DNA of 64,000 nucleotides, from positions 62,001 to 126,000 of the forward strand of contig JBBQED010000005.1 in the NCBI GenBank assembly GCA_038320345.1, written 5' to 3'. The notes beneath the pieces were generated by a model. The model made no database searches. It was given only the letters and a program-made list of their open reading frames with translations, and was not told the origin of the DNA. This DNA comes from JBBQED01 sp038320345. Lineage in GTDB: Bacteria > Bacteroidota > Bacteroidia > AKYH767-A > OLB10. The position numbers were made by a program, and so were the translations under genes. Positions 52,511-63,071 of this stretch are shown in pieces. How positions within the stretch are numbered: position 1 is the first letter of the stretch; each line of letters opens with the position of its first letter.

Positions 52511-54556
52511 ATGAAAAAGTCAATTGTATGTTCTGGAATCTTTATTAGTATGCTTGTAGCCACAGTACAGGCTGCTGTATTAATTCCGCTATCGAGTATA
52601 TGGAAGTACAAGTCGGATGGAAGTAATCAAGGAACTGCATGGCGAGCAACAGCCTTCAACGATGCTGCATGGTTAAGCGGAGCGGCTGAATTAGGCTATG
52701 GAGATGCTCCTGTAACTACACTCACTTCTTCTAAGATCACTTATTATTTTAGAAAAGCAGTAACAATTTCAAGTCCTGCTAGCTATACCAATTTTACAAT
52801 CAATCTTCGTCGCGATGATGGTATTGTAGTGTATGTGAACGGTATTGAAGTGTTTCGAAATAATATGCCCACAGGTACTATTGCTTATACAACGGTTGCA
52901 TCATCCAATTGTGCTGATGATGGAAATACTGTTTTTACATTTACTTTACCAACGGCAAATTTTATTGTAGGTACTAATGTTGTTGCGGCGGAAGTTCACA
53001 ATATTTCTACAACTTCTAGCGATGCTACTTTTGCACTAGAATTGATCGGTAATTCTATAGCACTACCAACGATAACACGTGGTCCGTATATTCAATCAAC
53101 TTCTACCGGTTCTACAATTCTGAGATGGAAAACAAATATTGCTTCTGATTCAAAAGTACGGTGGGGTACAACAACAAGTTACGGAGCTAATGCTTCGGAT
53201 CCTGCTTTAGTAACTGACCATCAGATTCAAATTACTGGACTTGCTGCTAATACTAAATATTTCTATAGTATAGGAACCATTTCTGGAGTGCTTCAGGCTA
53301 CAACTTCAAATTACTTCCGTACATCGCCTACAGTGGGAACAACGCCCGTAGTACGTATTTGGGCATTGGGTGATTTTGGAAATGGAAGTGCTGCGCAAGC
53401 AACTGTGTTAAATTCCTATGTAACATATTTGGGGACGAATCAGAATAATATGTGGTTATGGCTTGGAGATAATGCATATAGTTCAGGCACTGATGCAGAA
53501 TATCAATCCAATGTATTTAATGTTTATGGAAATCAGTTTAAATCCTGGAATTTTTATCCCGCTCCCGGAAATCACGACTATGGAAATATAGGTTATCAAA
53601 GTGCAGCTGCGCTAGGAACAAATTTTCCATATTTTAACATATTTACTTTACCTACCGCTGCACAAGCCGGTGGCGTAGCATCTGGGACAGAAAAATATTA
53701 TTCGTACAATTGGGCCAATATTCATTTTGTAGCGCTTGATAGTTATGGAGCGCTGAACATAGTTACAAGTCCTATGTATACCTGGTTACAGAGTGATCTA
53801 GCTGCAAATACTCAAAAGTGGACTATCGTTTATTTTCATCATGCTCCTTATAGTAAAGGAACTCATAATTCAGATACCGATGTTGAATTGATAAACATGC
53901 GACAGAATATTGTTCCATTGTTAGAAACTTTCAAAGTTGATCTTGTTTTAAGTGGTCATTCTCATACTTATGAACGGAGTTACTTCATGCACGGACATTA
54001 TGGAGTTGAAACAACTTTTGCAAGTTCTATGATTGTACAAACAGGTGATGGGAATCTAAATCCTTACATTAAGGATGCGACACATAATGGAACCGTTTAC
54101 GCAGTTTGTGGAGTAGGAGGAGAGATATCAAGTGGTACTACTCCTGGATACCCTCACAATGCAATGGTGAAATCTTTTATATCCGTAACGGGTTCATTGG
54201 CTCTTGAAGTACATGGAGATACATTACAATACAAGTTTCTTAAATCAGACGGTACTATTCAAGATCAGTTCACTATGCTAAAACCTAACGTAATCCGGTT
54301 TGGGAATGCATTATTACTAAATGAAGATGAACTTTCTGTTTATCCAAATCCCAATCATGGTATTTTTACTGTGAAAACTGGGCAATCTGGTCGTGTGGAT
54401 TTGGAAATGTTTGATATCCTTGGAAATCTAGTTTTAACAGATCAAATTTTTGATGAAAAAACGATGGACGTTTCAAATTTTACAGCTGGTGAATATGTGT
54501 TAATTGCTAAATCAGAAAAATCTGTAATTACTCGTAAAGTATTAATTGGGAATTAG
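52511..54556 (+). CDS. secreted purple-acid-phosphatase-like metallophosphoesterase with T9SS tail
   Basis: The 681 residues comprise a signal peptide (about 1-22, ending VQAAV), a galactose-binding-like domain (about 25-180), a fibronectin-III-like domain (about 182-275: ITRGPYIQSTSTGSTILRW) and a metallophosphoesterase core (about 280-570). Metal motifs in order are GDFG, GDNAY, GNHDYG, YFHHAPYSKG and SGHSHTYERS, as in purple acid phosphatases. The last 75 residues are a T9SS sorting tail (SVYPNPNHGIFTV, FTAGEYVLIAKS, TRKVLIG). It probably hydrolyses phosphate esters at the cell surface. No phosphate regulon partner is nearby. Confidence 0.87.
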   Translation: MKKSIVCSGIFISMLVATVQAAVLIPLSSIWKYKSDGSNQGTAWRATAFNDAAWLSGAAELGYGDAPVTTLTSSKITYYFRKAVTISSPASYTNFTINLRRDDGIVVYVNGIEVFRNNMPTGTIAYTTVASSNCADDGNTVFTFTLPTANFIVGTNVVAAEVHNISTTSSDATFALELIGNSIALPTITRGPYIQSTSTGSTILRWKTNIASDSKVRWGTTTSYGANASDPALVTDHQIQITGLAANTKYFYSIGTISGVLQATTSNYFRTSPTVGTTPVVRIWALGDFGNGSAAQATVLNSYVTYLGTNQNNMWLWLGDNAYSSGTDAEYQSNVFNVYGNQFKSWNFYPAPGNHDYGNIGYQSAAALGTNFPYFNIFTLPTAAQAGGVASGTEKYYSYNWANIHFVALDSYGALNIVTSPMYTWLQSDLAANTQKWTIVYFHHAPYSKGTHNSDTDVELINMRQNIVPLLETFKVDLVLSGHSHTYERSYFMHGHYGVETTFASSMIVQTGDGNLNPYIKDATHNGTVYAVCGVGGEISSGTTPGYPHNAMVKSFISVTGSLALEVHGDTLQYKFLKSDGTIQDQFTMLKPNVIRFGNALLLNEDELSVYPNPNHGIFTVKTGQSGRVDLEMFDILGNLVLTDQIFDEKTMDVSNFTAGEYVLIAKSEKSVITRKVLIGN

Positions 54557-54929
54557 AATTCTGAGATCTAAAATAGTAACTAGTGGTTTACTAAAATCAA
54601 TGTTGAGTCTATTTCAACTTTGGAATAGTTAATTTTTTATAGGGGATAATTTTTGAGATCCGTGATTTTTAGGCTATTTTTTTAAACGGTGCAAGCATTA
54701 AATTTTTTTTGCTCCTAGACTCATGTTAAATATTCATGACCTAATTGTAAAATCTTCCGATAAGTGTTGCCCGTATTAATTAATCGTTAAGACGCAATAG
54801 TTTTTCTTCTTCTTAACATAGTAATCAATTTATTGGTAATAAAATAACATTTCAGGTAGATACAGGTAAGTTTTGAAGTCGACTTTTGATCCGAAATTAA
54901 TTCGCCTAACCTATCTATTTTATTGAATC
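54557..54929. other. intergenic region before the giant Ig-repeat protein
   Basis: No gene is visible in these 373 bases. TAGTAA (54576) and TTACTA (near 54590) could form a weak hairpin after the phosphatase gene. A TAAGTTTTG near 54868 resembles a -7 box with one extra T. Confidence 0.3.
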
Positions 54930-57900
54930 ATGAAGAATTATACACAAATGCTATCAACCTTGATTGCACGTTTCTTTTACCGAGTTGATATTACTCAAAA
55001 GGACAATTTTAAATCTTTTAGAAAAAAGGGGTTTGCCTTGTTTATTTGTATGACCACAGTAATGCTTCTTGGAATGGTTCATCAAATAGATGCTCAAATT
55101 CCATATGCAAGTTCTGGCTCTACTTACAACCAAAATTTCGATAATCTTTATACAACTGTTCCAGCAGATAATTTGGTTCAAGCGGCAAGTTTACTTCCCT
55201 TAGGCTGGTCATTTGTGGAAGGAGGAGCGAACGCTAATACTACATTCAGAAATGATAATGGATCTTCAGGTACGGGAGATACATATTTGGATGGTGCTAC
55301 TGCTTCGAATGAACGTGCTTTCGGAAGCTATGCTTCAGGAAGTTTGAACAGCCAATTCGGTGCAGTTTTTATTAATAATACAGGTTCGACTTTGACTCAA
55401 TTTACTTTATCTTATACAGGTGAGCAATGGAAAGACGGTGGTAGCGGTTCTGCAGTATTAAATACATTGGCATTTGCTTATGCTATAAATGCAAGTTCAT
55501 TAATTGTCGGTACTTATGTTAATGTTACAGCACTTGATTTTACAGCACGTGTCAATAATACCACAAGTGATGTCACATTAAATGGAAATCTTGCAGCGAA
55601 TCAAAGAGCGATTTCGTTCACGGTTACCGGTATTTCCTGGGCACCGGGCCAAACACTATTTATTCGTTGGACGGACCCAAATGATGCAGGTAATGATGAT
55701 AATCTTGCTGTAGATGGACTTTCTTTTACTGCTATTTCTTCTTGCACCTCCCCAACTGCTTCGGTTCTTTCTGGAGACGCGTCAATATGTAATGGTAGCA
55801 GTACAAATTTACAAGTTGCGATTACAGGTGGTACTTCGCCTTTTACAGTTATTTACTCGGACGGAACTTCAAATTTTACGGTAAATAATTATACTACCGG
55901 TTCAAATATCCCTGTTTCTCCATCATCAACTAAATCTTATTCATTAGTGTCTGTGACTGCTGCAGGAGGATGTGTTGGATCCGGCAATGGCGGTACACCT
56001 ACGGTAACAGTAACCAATACCGTTACACCTTCAATTTCTATCGGTTCAAATCCGAGTAATACAATTTGTGCAGGAACCAATGTAACCTTTACTGCAACTC
56101 CAACCAATGGAGGTGCAATTCCTGCTTATCAGTGGAAACTCAATGGAGGGAATGTAGGTTCAAATAGTGATACTTACTCGAATGCTGCACTTGCTAGTAG
56201 CGATATTGTTACTTGTGTGCTAACTTCTAATGCAGCTTGTGCTTCACCGGTTTCTGCTACATCTAATGCTCTTTCAATAACGGTTAATGCGAATGTTACA
56301 CCTTTAGTAAGTATATCTTCTAATTCAGGAACTACAATTTGCTTAGGAACTAATGTAACTTTTACTGCAACTCCAACTAATGGAGGCACTACTCCGGCTT
56401 ATCAATGGAAATTAAATGGTAATGATGTTGGTACTAATAGTGATTCATATTCAAATAGTACATTAATTGATCAAGACGTTGTTACATGTGTGTTAACATC
56501 AAACGCTAATTGTGCATCTCCGTCAAATGCAACTTCGAGCTCAATAACAATTACAGTAACTTCAACAGTACTACCGGCTGTTTCGATAGCAGCTGGATCC
56601 GCAACAACGATTTGTGCAGGAAGCAGTGTAACATTTACTGCAACTCCAACCAATGGAGGTACAACGCCGGCGTATCAATGGAAATTGAACGGTACTGATG
56701 TTGGAACCAATAGTGATACTTATGTGAATAGTGGTTTAAATGATCAAGATCTAGTTACTTGCGTAATGACTTCATCTAATGGATGTGCATCCCCAATAAC
56801 AGCTACTTCAAATAATCTGACTATTACCGTAAATCCAAATTTAACTCCATCAGTTAGTGTTATCGCCAACCCTGCTACTCCTATTTGTTCAGGAACCAGT
56901 GTTACTTTTACTGCAACTGCAGTGAATGGAGGAACACCTTCTTATCAATGGACAAAAAACGGAATTAATGTTGGTACCAATAATTCAAATTATACAGATG
57001 CTACTTTAGCTAATGGTGACTTGATTGCATGTTCAATCACTTCAACAGCATCTTGCTTAACAACAACCACGGCTACTTCAACTGCTTTAGCAATGAGCGT
57101 GAGCACTGCACCTACTCCTTCAATTTCCGGATCACTTTCGTTTTGCACAGGAGGATCAACAATTTTAGATGCAGGAGCAGGCTACACTTTTTACTTGTGG
57201 AGCACGAATGAAACTACTCAAACAATTAATGTTTCTACCTCCGGCACTTATTCTGTATTGGTTTCCAACGGAACATGTGCAGGAAATTCAGCACCGGTAA
57301 ATATTGTAATTTTAACAGCAAATCAACCTGGAGCATTTACCACAAGTTCTACTAGTGTTGCTCAAGGACAAAATGGTGTTGTTTATACTGTACCAAATGT
57401 AGCCGGCAATACTTATGCTTGGAGCTATAGCGGCACAGGTGCAACAATTAATGGAACCGGCAATAGCATTACTATTGATTTCTCAGGTTCTGCTACCGAT
57501 GGAACTTTAAGTGTAACAGCTACTAATGCTTGCGGCACAAGTATAGCAACAACTATTGCTGTTACTGTTGGATTTACTGCCGGTAAATTAGTGGTTGAAC
57601 AAATTGGGGATGGTACTACTCTTAGTGGTAATTCCTTCATAGTAAAAATGCTGCAGTTTAATACATCAGGTGCTGGTCAGCAACCTTCACTTATTGTATC
57701 ATTACCTGCTGCTGCCATTGCTCCAACAAATTCACCTTATAATCTTGTTGAATCAGGAACCAGTACTTCTAGTGGCTATATTAGTTTATCATCTGATAAA
57801 AGTTACGTTATCATGCCGGGTTATAATGCAGCTCCTGGGACTGCAAGTATTACAAGTGCTGCCGGTATTGGAAGAACGATTGGTAAAGTATTACCAAATG

Positions 57901-60900
57901 GAACATCACAAACTAATGCTACATATAATTCTTTAACCGGAAATAATTACCGTTCGGTAGTCTCTGATGGTAATCGTTATTGGTTGATTGGAGCAAACGG
58001 AATTGTTTATTCTGCCACAGGTAGTACAACTGGTACTACTACAACAGCCACTTCAGTTTTTACAACGAATGGACGTATTGGTGTAATATTTAACAATACA
58101 CTTTTTGTTAGTACAAATTCAACTTCGTTTAATGGAACTGGATCAAATCTGGGAATTTATCAGGTTGGTTCTTTTAATTCTTTACCTACAACTACCGTTG
58201 CTCCGGGTACCGCAACGAATATTATTAATGCTCCAGGTGGAAGTGCATATGGTTTTGCTTTTAGTCCGAATGGATTGACTTGTTATGTGGCTGACGATAG
58301 AAATACAGGTCTGGGTGGAATTCAGAAATGGACTTACTCTGGTGCATTCTCAACCACCACAGGATGGTCGGGTGGAACATGGAGCTTAGCTTATACATTA
58401 GGTACAGGAGTAAGCAATATTGGTGCAAGAGGATTAACAGTTGATTTCGCCGGTGCTAATCCAATAATTTATTCAACATCAGCAGAAGTTTCAGGTAATA
58501 GGATCTTTACAATTACAGATAGTGGTATCAACTCAGTAACATCTACTTTAACTACCTCCGGAATTAATTTAATTTATAGAGGACTTTGTTTTTCGCCCGA
58601 GCCATTACCATGTACTTCTCCTTTAATCACATCTACTACAGGTACAACACCAGTCTGCGCTGGATCTACGTTGAATCTAGGAGTTGTAGCTACAGGAACA
58701 TCGCCATTATCTTATGCTTGGTCAGGACCAAATACGTTTACTTCTCCTGCACAGAATCCTTCAATACTGAATGCAACAACTGCAGCGAGTGGATTATATA
58801 CAGTTACTGTAACGAATGCTTGCGGAACAACAACTTCTTCTGCAAACGCAGTAGTAAATTCAATCCCAACTGCTACTATCACACCTTCAGGACAAACAAC
58901 ATTCTGTGCTGGCGGTTCAGTAACATTATCAGCAACAACAGCAGATTCTTATCTGTGGTCTGATAATTCAGTGAATCAGGATCTTAATGTTACTACTTCA
59001 GGAACATACACAGTAACTGTTACTTCTAATAACTGTTCTGCTACCTCTGCACCAGTTGTTGTGACTGTAAATCCTGTTCTAATTCCATCAGTATCTATAT
59101 CGGCTAATCCTGGTAGTGTAATTTGTTCAGGTACTTCAGTTGATATTACTGCATCTGCAGTAAATGGAGGAGTATCTCCTAATTACGAGTTCTTCTTAAA
59201 TGGTTCTTCTGTACAAAGTGGGTCTTCAAATGTTTATACTTCCGCTTCATTTAATAATAATGATGAAGTTACCTGCACTTTGACTTCAAATGCAGATTGT
59301 GTATCTCCATTAACTGCTAATTCAAGTTCGATCACAATTGTTGTTTCTTCTTCAGTTGTTCCATCTGTTTCAATAGCTGCCGGTTCTTCAACTACTTTCT
59401 GTGCAGGAGCAAGTATTACATTTACTGCTACACCTGTTAACGGAGGATTAACTCCAGCGTATCAATGGTTAGTTAACGGAAATAATGCCGGTTCAAACAG
59501 TAATACATTTACAACTTCATCCTTAAATGATCAGGATATTGTTACTGTTGTGATGACTTCATCTAACGGCTGTGCATTACCAACAACAGCAACTTCAAAC
59601 AGTCTAACCATCACCGTTAGTCCAAACGTTACTCCATCTGTGAGTGTATCAGCTACTGCTACTACGATTTGTACAGGAACAAGTGTAACATTTACTGCTA
59701 CTGCAGTGAACGGAGGAACACCTTCTTATCAGTGGACTAAAAACGGAAATAGTGTTGGTACTAATAATTCAACTTATACAGATGCTGCTTTATTGAATGG
59801 CGACGTGATCGTATGTTCAATCAATTCAACAGCATCTTGCTTAACAACTTCAGCCGCATCTTCATCACCAATCACAGTTACTGTTAATGCTGTTCCAACT
59901 CCTGTGATTTCAGGATCATTAACATTCTGCTCTGGTAATTTAACAGCACTTGATGCCGGTGCAGGATATACCTCTTATCTCTGGAGTACCGGTGATATCA
60001 GTCAGGGAATTACGGTAACTGCTGCTGGAACGTATAGCGTTACAGTTTCTAATGGAACATGCAATGCAACTTCACCATCAGTAACTGTAACTGAAATTTC
60101 TGCTCCTGCTCAACCTGCTGCATTTACAACAAGTTCAGCTTCCGTAAGTGCCGGCACAAATGGAGTGGTATATACAGTACCTGCAGTTTCTGGAGTTACA
60201 TATAATTGGAATTACACTGGAGCAGGAGCAACAATTAACGGAACTTCTAACAGCGTAACTGTTGATTTTTCTGCTGCAGCAACTAATGGAACATTAAGTG
60301 TGACTGCAACAAATTCTTGTGGAACTAGTACTGCCCTTTCCATTGCTGTTACAATTACAGCTCCAGTAGGGGTAATGAGAATTACCGAGTTTATGTATAA
60401 TGGAGGTGGTGCAGGTGGTGCTGGAGAATTTGTGGAATTCACTAACGTAAGTACAATCGCAGTAGATATGAGTGGATGGAGTTTTGATGATAATAGTCGT
60501 CTTCCAGGATCTCAAAGTTTAACAGCATTTGGAATAGTTCAACCCGGTGAATCTGTAATTTTAACTGAACTTCCTGCAGCAACATTCCGCACCAACTGGA
60601 ACCTTTGTAACGGTGTAAAAGTAATCGGTGGTAGTACCAACAATCTTGGTCGTGAAGATGAAGTAAATTTATATGATGCGTTCGGTACTTTGGTAGATCG
60701 TATAACTTATGGTGATGTAACATTTGCATTAGGTTCTATCAGGACTACTTTAAAATCAGGATGGGTTAATGCAGTTGGATTGGGAACAAATACTATTTCC
60801 AACTGGACATTATCTGCTGTTGCTGATGTAGAAAATTCATTCACTTCATCATTAGGTGAAATTGGAAATCCAGGAATAAGTAATCGTGCTACTATTGCCT

Positions 60901-62705
60901 ATAATCCATGTGTTGTTGTTGTAGGTGCTCCAACTATTGTTATGGATGTGGCTTCAACAACTAATTATCTTGATGGTGGTGTTGCTATTTCACCAAATAG
61001 TCCTTATGGTGTTAGCGGTGTGATCAATGATCTTACAGATCCTGCCGACTCTTTAGGAATTGATTTTGTTATTGGTGATCCTAATGTTCCTGTAGCTAAC
61101 TTAACCGTAAGCGTAACCTCAAGTAATACTGCTGTTGTTCCATTGGCTAATTTAGTTTTAACTGGAACTAATGCTTCGAGAAATCTGAAAATTACACCTG
61201 CAGCAGTTGGTTATGCTGTCATTACGGTTACAGTAAATAACGGTACCAGCAATACCTCTTATATTTTGAACTATGCAGCATCTGATCCTTCTCCAAATCT
61301 TACTCCGGTAACAACTGTTTGGCATACTGGAATGTCGGATGGTTCTGATGGAATTGCGATCGATAATGATTTCTACATTAGTGGAGATGATGAGTTGAAT
61401 GTATTGAATGTTTATTCAAGAGTGAATTCAGGTTTGCCTTTCGTTTCTTATAATTACACTGCTAACCTGGCATTACCTGATCCGGCAAAACCTGAAGTAG
61501 ACGTAGAAGCAAGCACTAGAAGTTTAAATAATTCCAATAAAGTTTATTGGACAGGTTCTATGAGCAATGGAAAACTTCCATACGATAATAAACCAAATCG
61601 TGATCGTTTATTTGCAACTACTGTTACCGGTACAGGAGCAGCTACTTCTTTCGCTTTCTCAGGATATGTAAATATCAGAACCGCTTTATTAGCTTGGGGT
61701 GATGCTAACGGATATGCCTTTACTGCATCTTCTCTTCCAGGTGTTGATTCCAAAGCGATTAACGGTTTCTCTTTAGAAGGGTTGACTTTCGGTCCTGATG
61801 GTACAACATTATTCCTGGGATTAAGAGCTCCATTGGTTCCTACTTCATTCCGTCATAATGCGGTAATTGCGCCATTGTTGAATTTTGAAGCATGGTTCAA
61901 TAACGGAAATCCAGTGGGTCCTCCAACTTTTGGTGCACCAATTGAATTAGATCTCGACTTTAGAGGAATTCGTGATATCACAAGATTGTCTAATGGCTCT
62001 TATATTATTGTAGCGGGTAGTCCAATTGATAATGGCGGAATTAACAATATCTATAAATGGTCAGGATACTCATCTGATGCTCCGGTTATTGTCCAGAATT
62101 CTGCGGGTGGAGTATTGAATATTGAAGGATTAATGCAGGTAAACATTGCCGGAACAAATCAACCTGACTTCACAAAACTTCAGATCATAACTGATTATGG
62201 TGCTAATATTCTTTATCAGGATAATAGTGAAGCAAAAGATTTAGGGGATTTAAATCTTCGCAAATTTAGATCTGATGTGTTGACAGGTTTAGATCTCGAT
62301 ATTTGTTCAGGCTTCAGTGCTTCAATTTCAGTGGTAGGTGATACTATAATTTGCGCTGGTGGATCAGTAACATTGTCAGCAAATGCTGGAGTTAATAATA
62401 CCTATGTATGGTCTTCTGGCCAGAATACTCAAACTATAACTACTAGTGCTTTTCAAACTTATAATGTTACGGTTACAAGTTCGACCACCGGATGTTCTGC
62501 ATTATCTTCTCCTATTTCGGTTAGTAAGAAAATGCCAAGCGATATTAATAATGATGGAATTACTGATAATTCTGATTTCTTAATGTTACTCGGACAGTTC
62601 GGATTTACTTGTAACGGTTGTCCTACCGATCTAAATAAAGATGGAATTACAAATAATGTCGATTTTTTAATTTTATTAGGAAAATTTGGATTAATGTGCA
62701 ATTAA
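54930..62705 (+). CDS. giant secreted Ig-repeat protein ending in a dockerin-like module
   Basis: The 2591 residues begin with a long N-region and a hydrophobic signal (about 33-55, ending IDAQ). A first Ig-repeat block (about 275-880) has units with CAGTNVTFTATPTNGG, YQWKLNG and DVVTCVLTSN. A propeller-like part (about 882-1228) follows, then a second Ig block (about 1228-1810), a lamin-tail domain (about 1813-1935: RITEFMYNGGG, FVEFTNVSTIAVDMSGWSF), an esterase-like/DUF3616-like domain (about 2120-2455), one more Ig unit, and a C-terminal module with two DxNxDGxT loops (DINNDGITDNSDF, DLNKDGITNNVDFL) and LLGKFGLMC. No usual T9SS tail is present; the last module replaces it. Confidence 0.75.
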   Translation: MKNYTQMLSTLIARFFYRVDITQKDNFKSFRKKGFALFICMTTVMLLGMVHQIDAQIPYASSGSTYNQNFDNLYTTVPADNLVQAASLLPLGWSFVEGGANANTTFRNDNGSSGTGDTYLDGATASNERAFGSYASGSLNSQFGAVFINNTGSTLTQFTLSYTGEQWKDGGSGSAVLNTLAFAYAINASSLIVGTYVNVTALDFTARVNNTTSDVTLNGNLAANQRAISFTVTGISWAPGQTLFIRWTDPNDAGNDDNLAVDGLSFTAISSCTSPTASVLSGDASICNGSSTNLQVAITGGTSPFTVIYSDGTSNFTVNNYTTGSNIPVSPSSTKSYSLVSVTAAGGCVGSGNGGTPTVTVTNTVTPSISIGSNPSNTICAGTNVTFTATPTNGGAIPAYQWKLNGGNVGSNSDTYSNAALASSDIVTCVLTSNAACASPVSATSNALSITVNANVTPLVSISSNSGTTICLGTNVTFTATPTNGGTTPAYQWKLNGNDVGTNSDSYSNSTLIDQDVVTCVLTSNANCASPSNATSSSITITVTSTVLPAVSIAAGSATTICAGSSVTFTATPTNGGTTPAYQWKLNGTDVGTNSDTYVNSGLNDQDLVTCVMTSSNGCASPITATSNNLTITVNPNLTPSVSVIANPATPICSGTSVTFTATAVNGGTPSYQWTKNGINVGTNNSNYTDATLANGDLIACSITSTASCLTTTTATSTALAMSVSTAPTPSISGSLSFCTGGSTILDAGAGYTFYLWSTNETTQTINVSTSGTYSVLVSNGTCAGNSAPVNIVILTANQPGAFTTSSTSVAQGQNGVVYTVPNVAGNTYAWSYSGTGATINGTGNSITIDFSGSATDGTLSVTATNACGTSIATTIAVTVGFTAGKLVVEQIGDGTTLSGNSFIVKMLQFNTSGAGQQPSLIVSLPAAAIAPTNSPYNLVESGTSTSSGYISLSSDKSYVIMPGYNAAPGTASITSAAGIGRTIGKVLPNGTSQTNATYNSLTGNNYRSVVSDGNRYWLIGANGIVYSATGSTTGTTTTATSVFTTNGRIGVIFNNTLFVSTNSTSFNGTGSNLGIYQVGSFNSLPTTTVAPGTATNIINAPGGSAYGFAFSPNGLTCYVADDRNTGLGGIQKWTYSGAFSTTTGWSGGTWSLAYTLGTGVSNIGARGLTVDFAGANPIIYSTSAEVSGNRIFTITDSGINSVTSTLTTSGINLIYRGLCFSPEPLPCTSPLITSTTGTTPVCAGSTLNLGVVATGTSPLSYAWSGPNTFTSPAQNPSILNATTAASGLYTVTVTNACGTTTSSANAVVNSIPTATITPSGQTTFCAGGSVTLSATTADSYLWSDNSVNQDLNVTTSGTYTVTVTSNNCSATSAPVVVTVNPVLIPSVSISANPGSVICSGTSVDITASAVNGGVSPNYEFFLNGSSVQSGSSNVYTSASFNNNDEVTCTLTSNADCVSPLTANSSSITIVVSSSVVPSVSIAAGSSTTFCAGASITFTATPVNGGLTPAYQWLVNGNNAGSNSNTFTTSSLNDQDIVTVVMTSSNGCALPTTATSNSLTITVSPNVTPSVSVSATATTICTGTSVTFTATAVNGGTPSYQWTKNGNSVGTNNSTYTDAALLNGDVIVCSINSTASCLTTSAASSSPITVTVNAVPTPVISGSLTFCSGNLTALDAGAGYTSYLWSTGDISQGITVTAAGTYSVTVSNGTCNATSPSVTVTEISAPAQPAAFTTSSASVSAGTNGVVYTVPAVSGVTYNWNYTGAGATINGTSNSVTVDFSAAATNGTLSVTATNSCGTSTALSIAVTITAPVGVMRITEFMYNGGGAGGAGEFVEFTNVSTIAVDMSGWSFDDNSRLPGSQSLTAFGIVQPGESVILTELPAATFRTNWNLCNGVKVIGGSTNNLGREDEVNLYDAFGTLVDRITYGDVTFALGSIRTTLKSGWVNAVGLGTNTISNWTLSAVADVENSFTSSLGEIGNPGISNRATIAYNPCVVVVGAPTIVMDVASTTNYLDGGVAISPNSPYGVSGVINDLTDPADSLGIDFVIGDPNVPVANLTVSVTSSNTAVVPLANLVLTGTNASRNLKITPAAVGYAVITVTVNNGTSNTSYILNYAASDPSPNLTPVTTVWHTGMSDGSDGIAIDNDFYISGDDELNVLNVYSRVNSGLPFVSYNYTANLALPDPAKPEVDVEASTRSLNNSNKVYWTGSMSNGKLPYDNKPNRDRLFATTVTGTGAATSFAFSGYVNIRTALLAWGDANGYAFTASSLPGVDSKAINGFSLEGLTFGPDGTTLFLGLRAPLVPTSFRHNAVIAPLLNFEAWFNNGNPVGPPTFGAPIELDLDFRGIRDITRLSNGSYIIVAGSPIDNGGINNIYKWSGYSSDAPVIVQNSAGGVLNIEGLMQVNIAGTNQPDFTKLQIITDYGANILYQDNSEAKDLGDLNLRKFRSDVLTGLDLDICSGFSASISVVGDTIICAGGSVTLSANAGVNNTYVWSSGQNTQTITTSAFQTYNVTVTSSTTGCSALSSPISVSKKMPSDINNDGITDNSDFLMLLGQFGFTCNGCPTDLNKDGITNNVDFLILLGKFGLMCN
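56841..57570 (+). repeat. first copy of a duplicated Ig-block in the giant protein gene
   Basis: This stretch and the one near 59630-60360 encode the same order of about 240 residues: TPSVSV, TSVTFTATAVNGGTPSYQW, STASCLTT, ISGSLSFC, LDAGAGY, GTYSV, NGVVYTVP, ATINGT and TLSVTATN. The offset between copies is a constant 2784 bases over most of the length, with one extra codon near the end. This points to an internal duplication. Confidence 0.75.
59630..60360 (+). repeat. second copy of the duplicated Ig-block
   Basis: It matches the block at 56841-57570 in gene order and much of the DNA, but with many silent and replacement differences, so the duplication is not recent. The two copies flank the propeller-like part and could recombine to change protein length. 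Confidence 0.75.
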
Positions 62706-62718
62706 AAAATTAAATCTT

Positions 62719-62758
62719 AAACATCCTGGTCATCAAATTGGTGGTCAGGATGTTTTTT
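62719..62758 (+). terminator. Rho-independent terminator after the giant protein
   Basis: AAACATCCTG (62719-62728) pairs with CAGGATGTTT (62746-62755) over 10 bp around a 17-base loop, followed by a run of six T from 62753. Confidence 0.85.
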
Positions 62759-63071
62759 AATAGAAGTTGTTTTAGGTTATTTATTAAAACCGGATTACCA
62801 GTGATCTTTCTGCTTGTCGTTTTTGATTTTGCGGATGAATATTTTTAAGCAGAAAAGGGATTATAATTGTGTAATTTTTCTTTTGATTTGAAAGTAATGA
62901 TCACAGTTATTTTTCATTTAAGCGATTGATGATGGCGCAAGGTCGATTTGTTAGAATTAAGGCCGAACTAAAATAGATTTGTATATCTAGAACTAATGGT
63001 TCTGCAATTTTTGTGTTTGGCCTAGTTATTTGATTTTAAGTAGTTCAGATAAATAAACCAACGACATTATT
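62759..63071. other. intergenic region before the second TonB receptor
   Basis: No gene is visible between the terminator and the receptor ATG at 63072 (313 bases). It is AT-rich. TAGTTATTTG near 63023 is a weak -7-like match. Confidence 0.3.
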
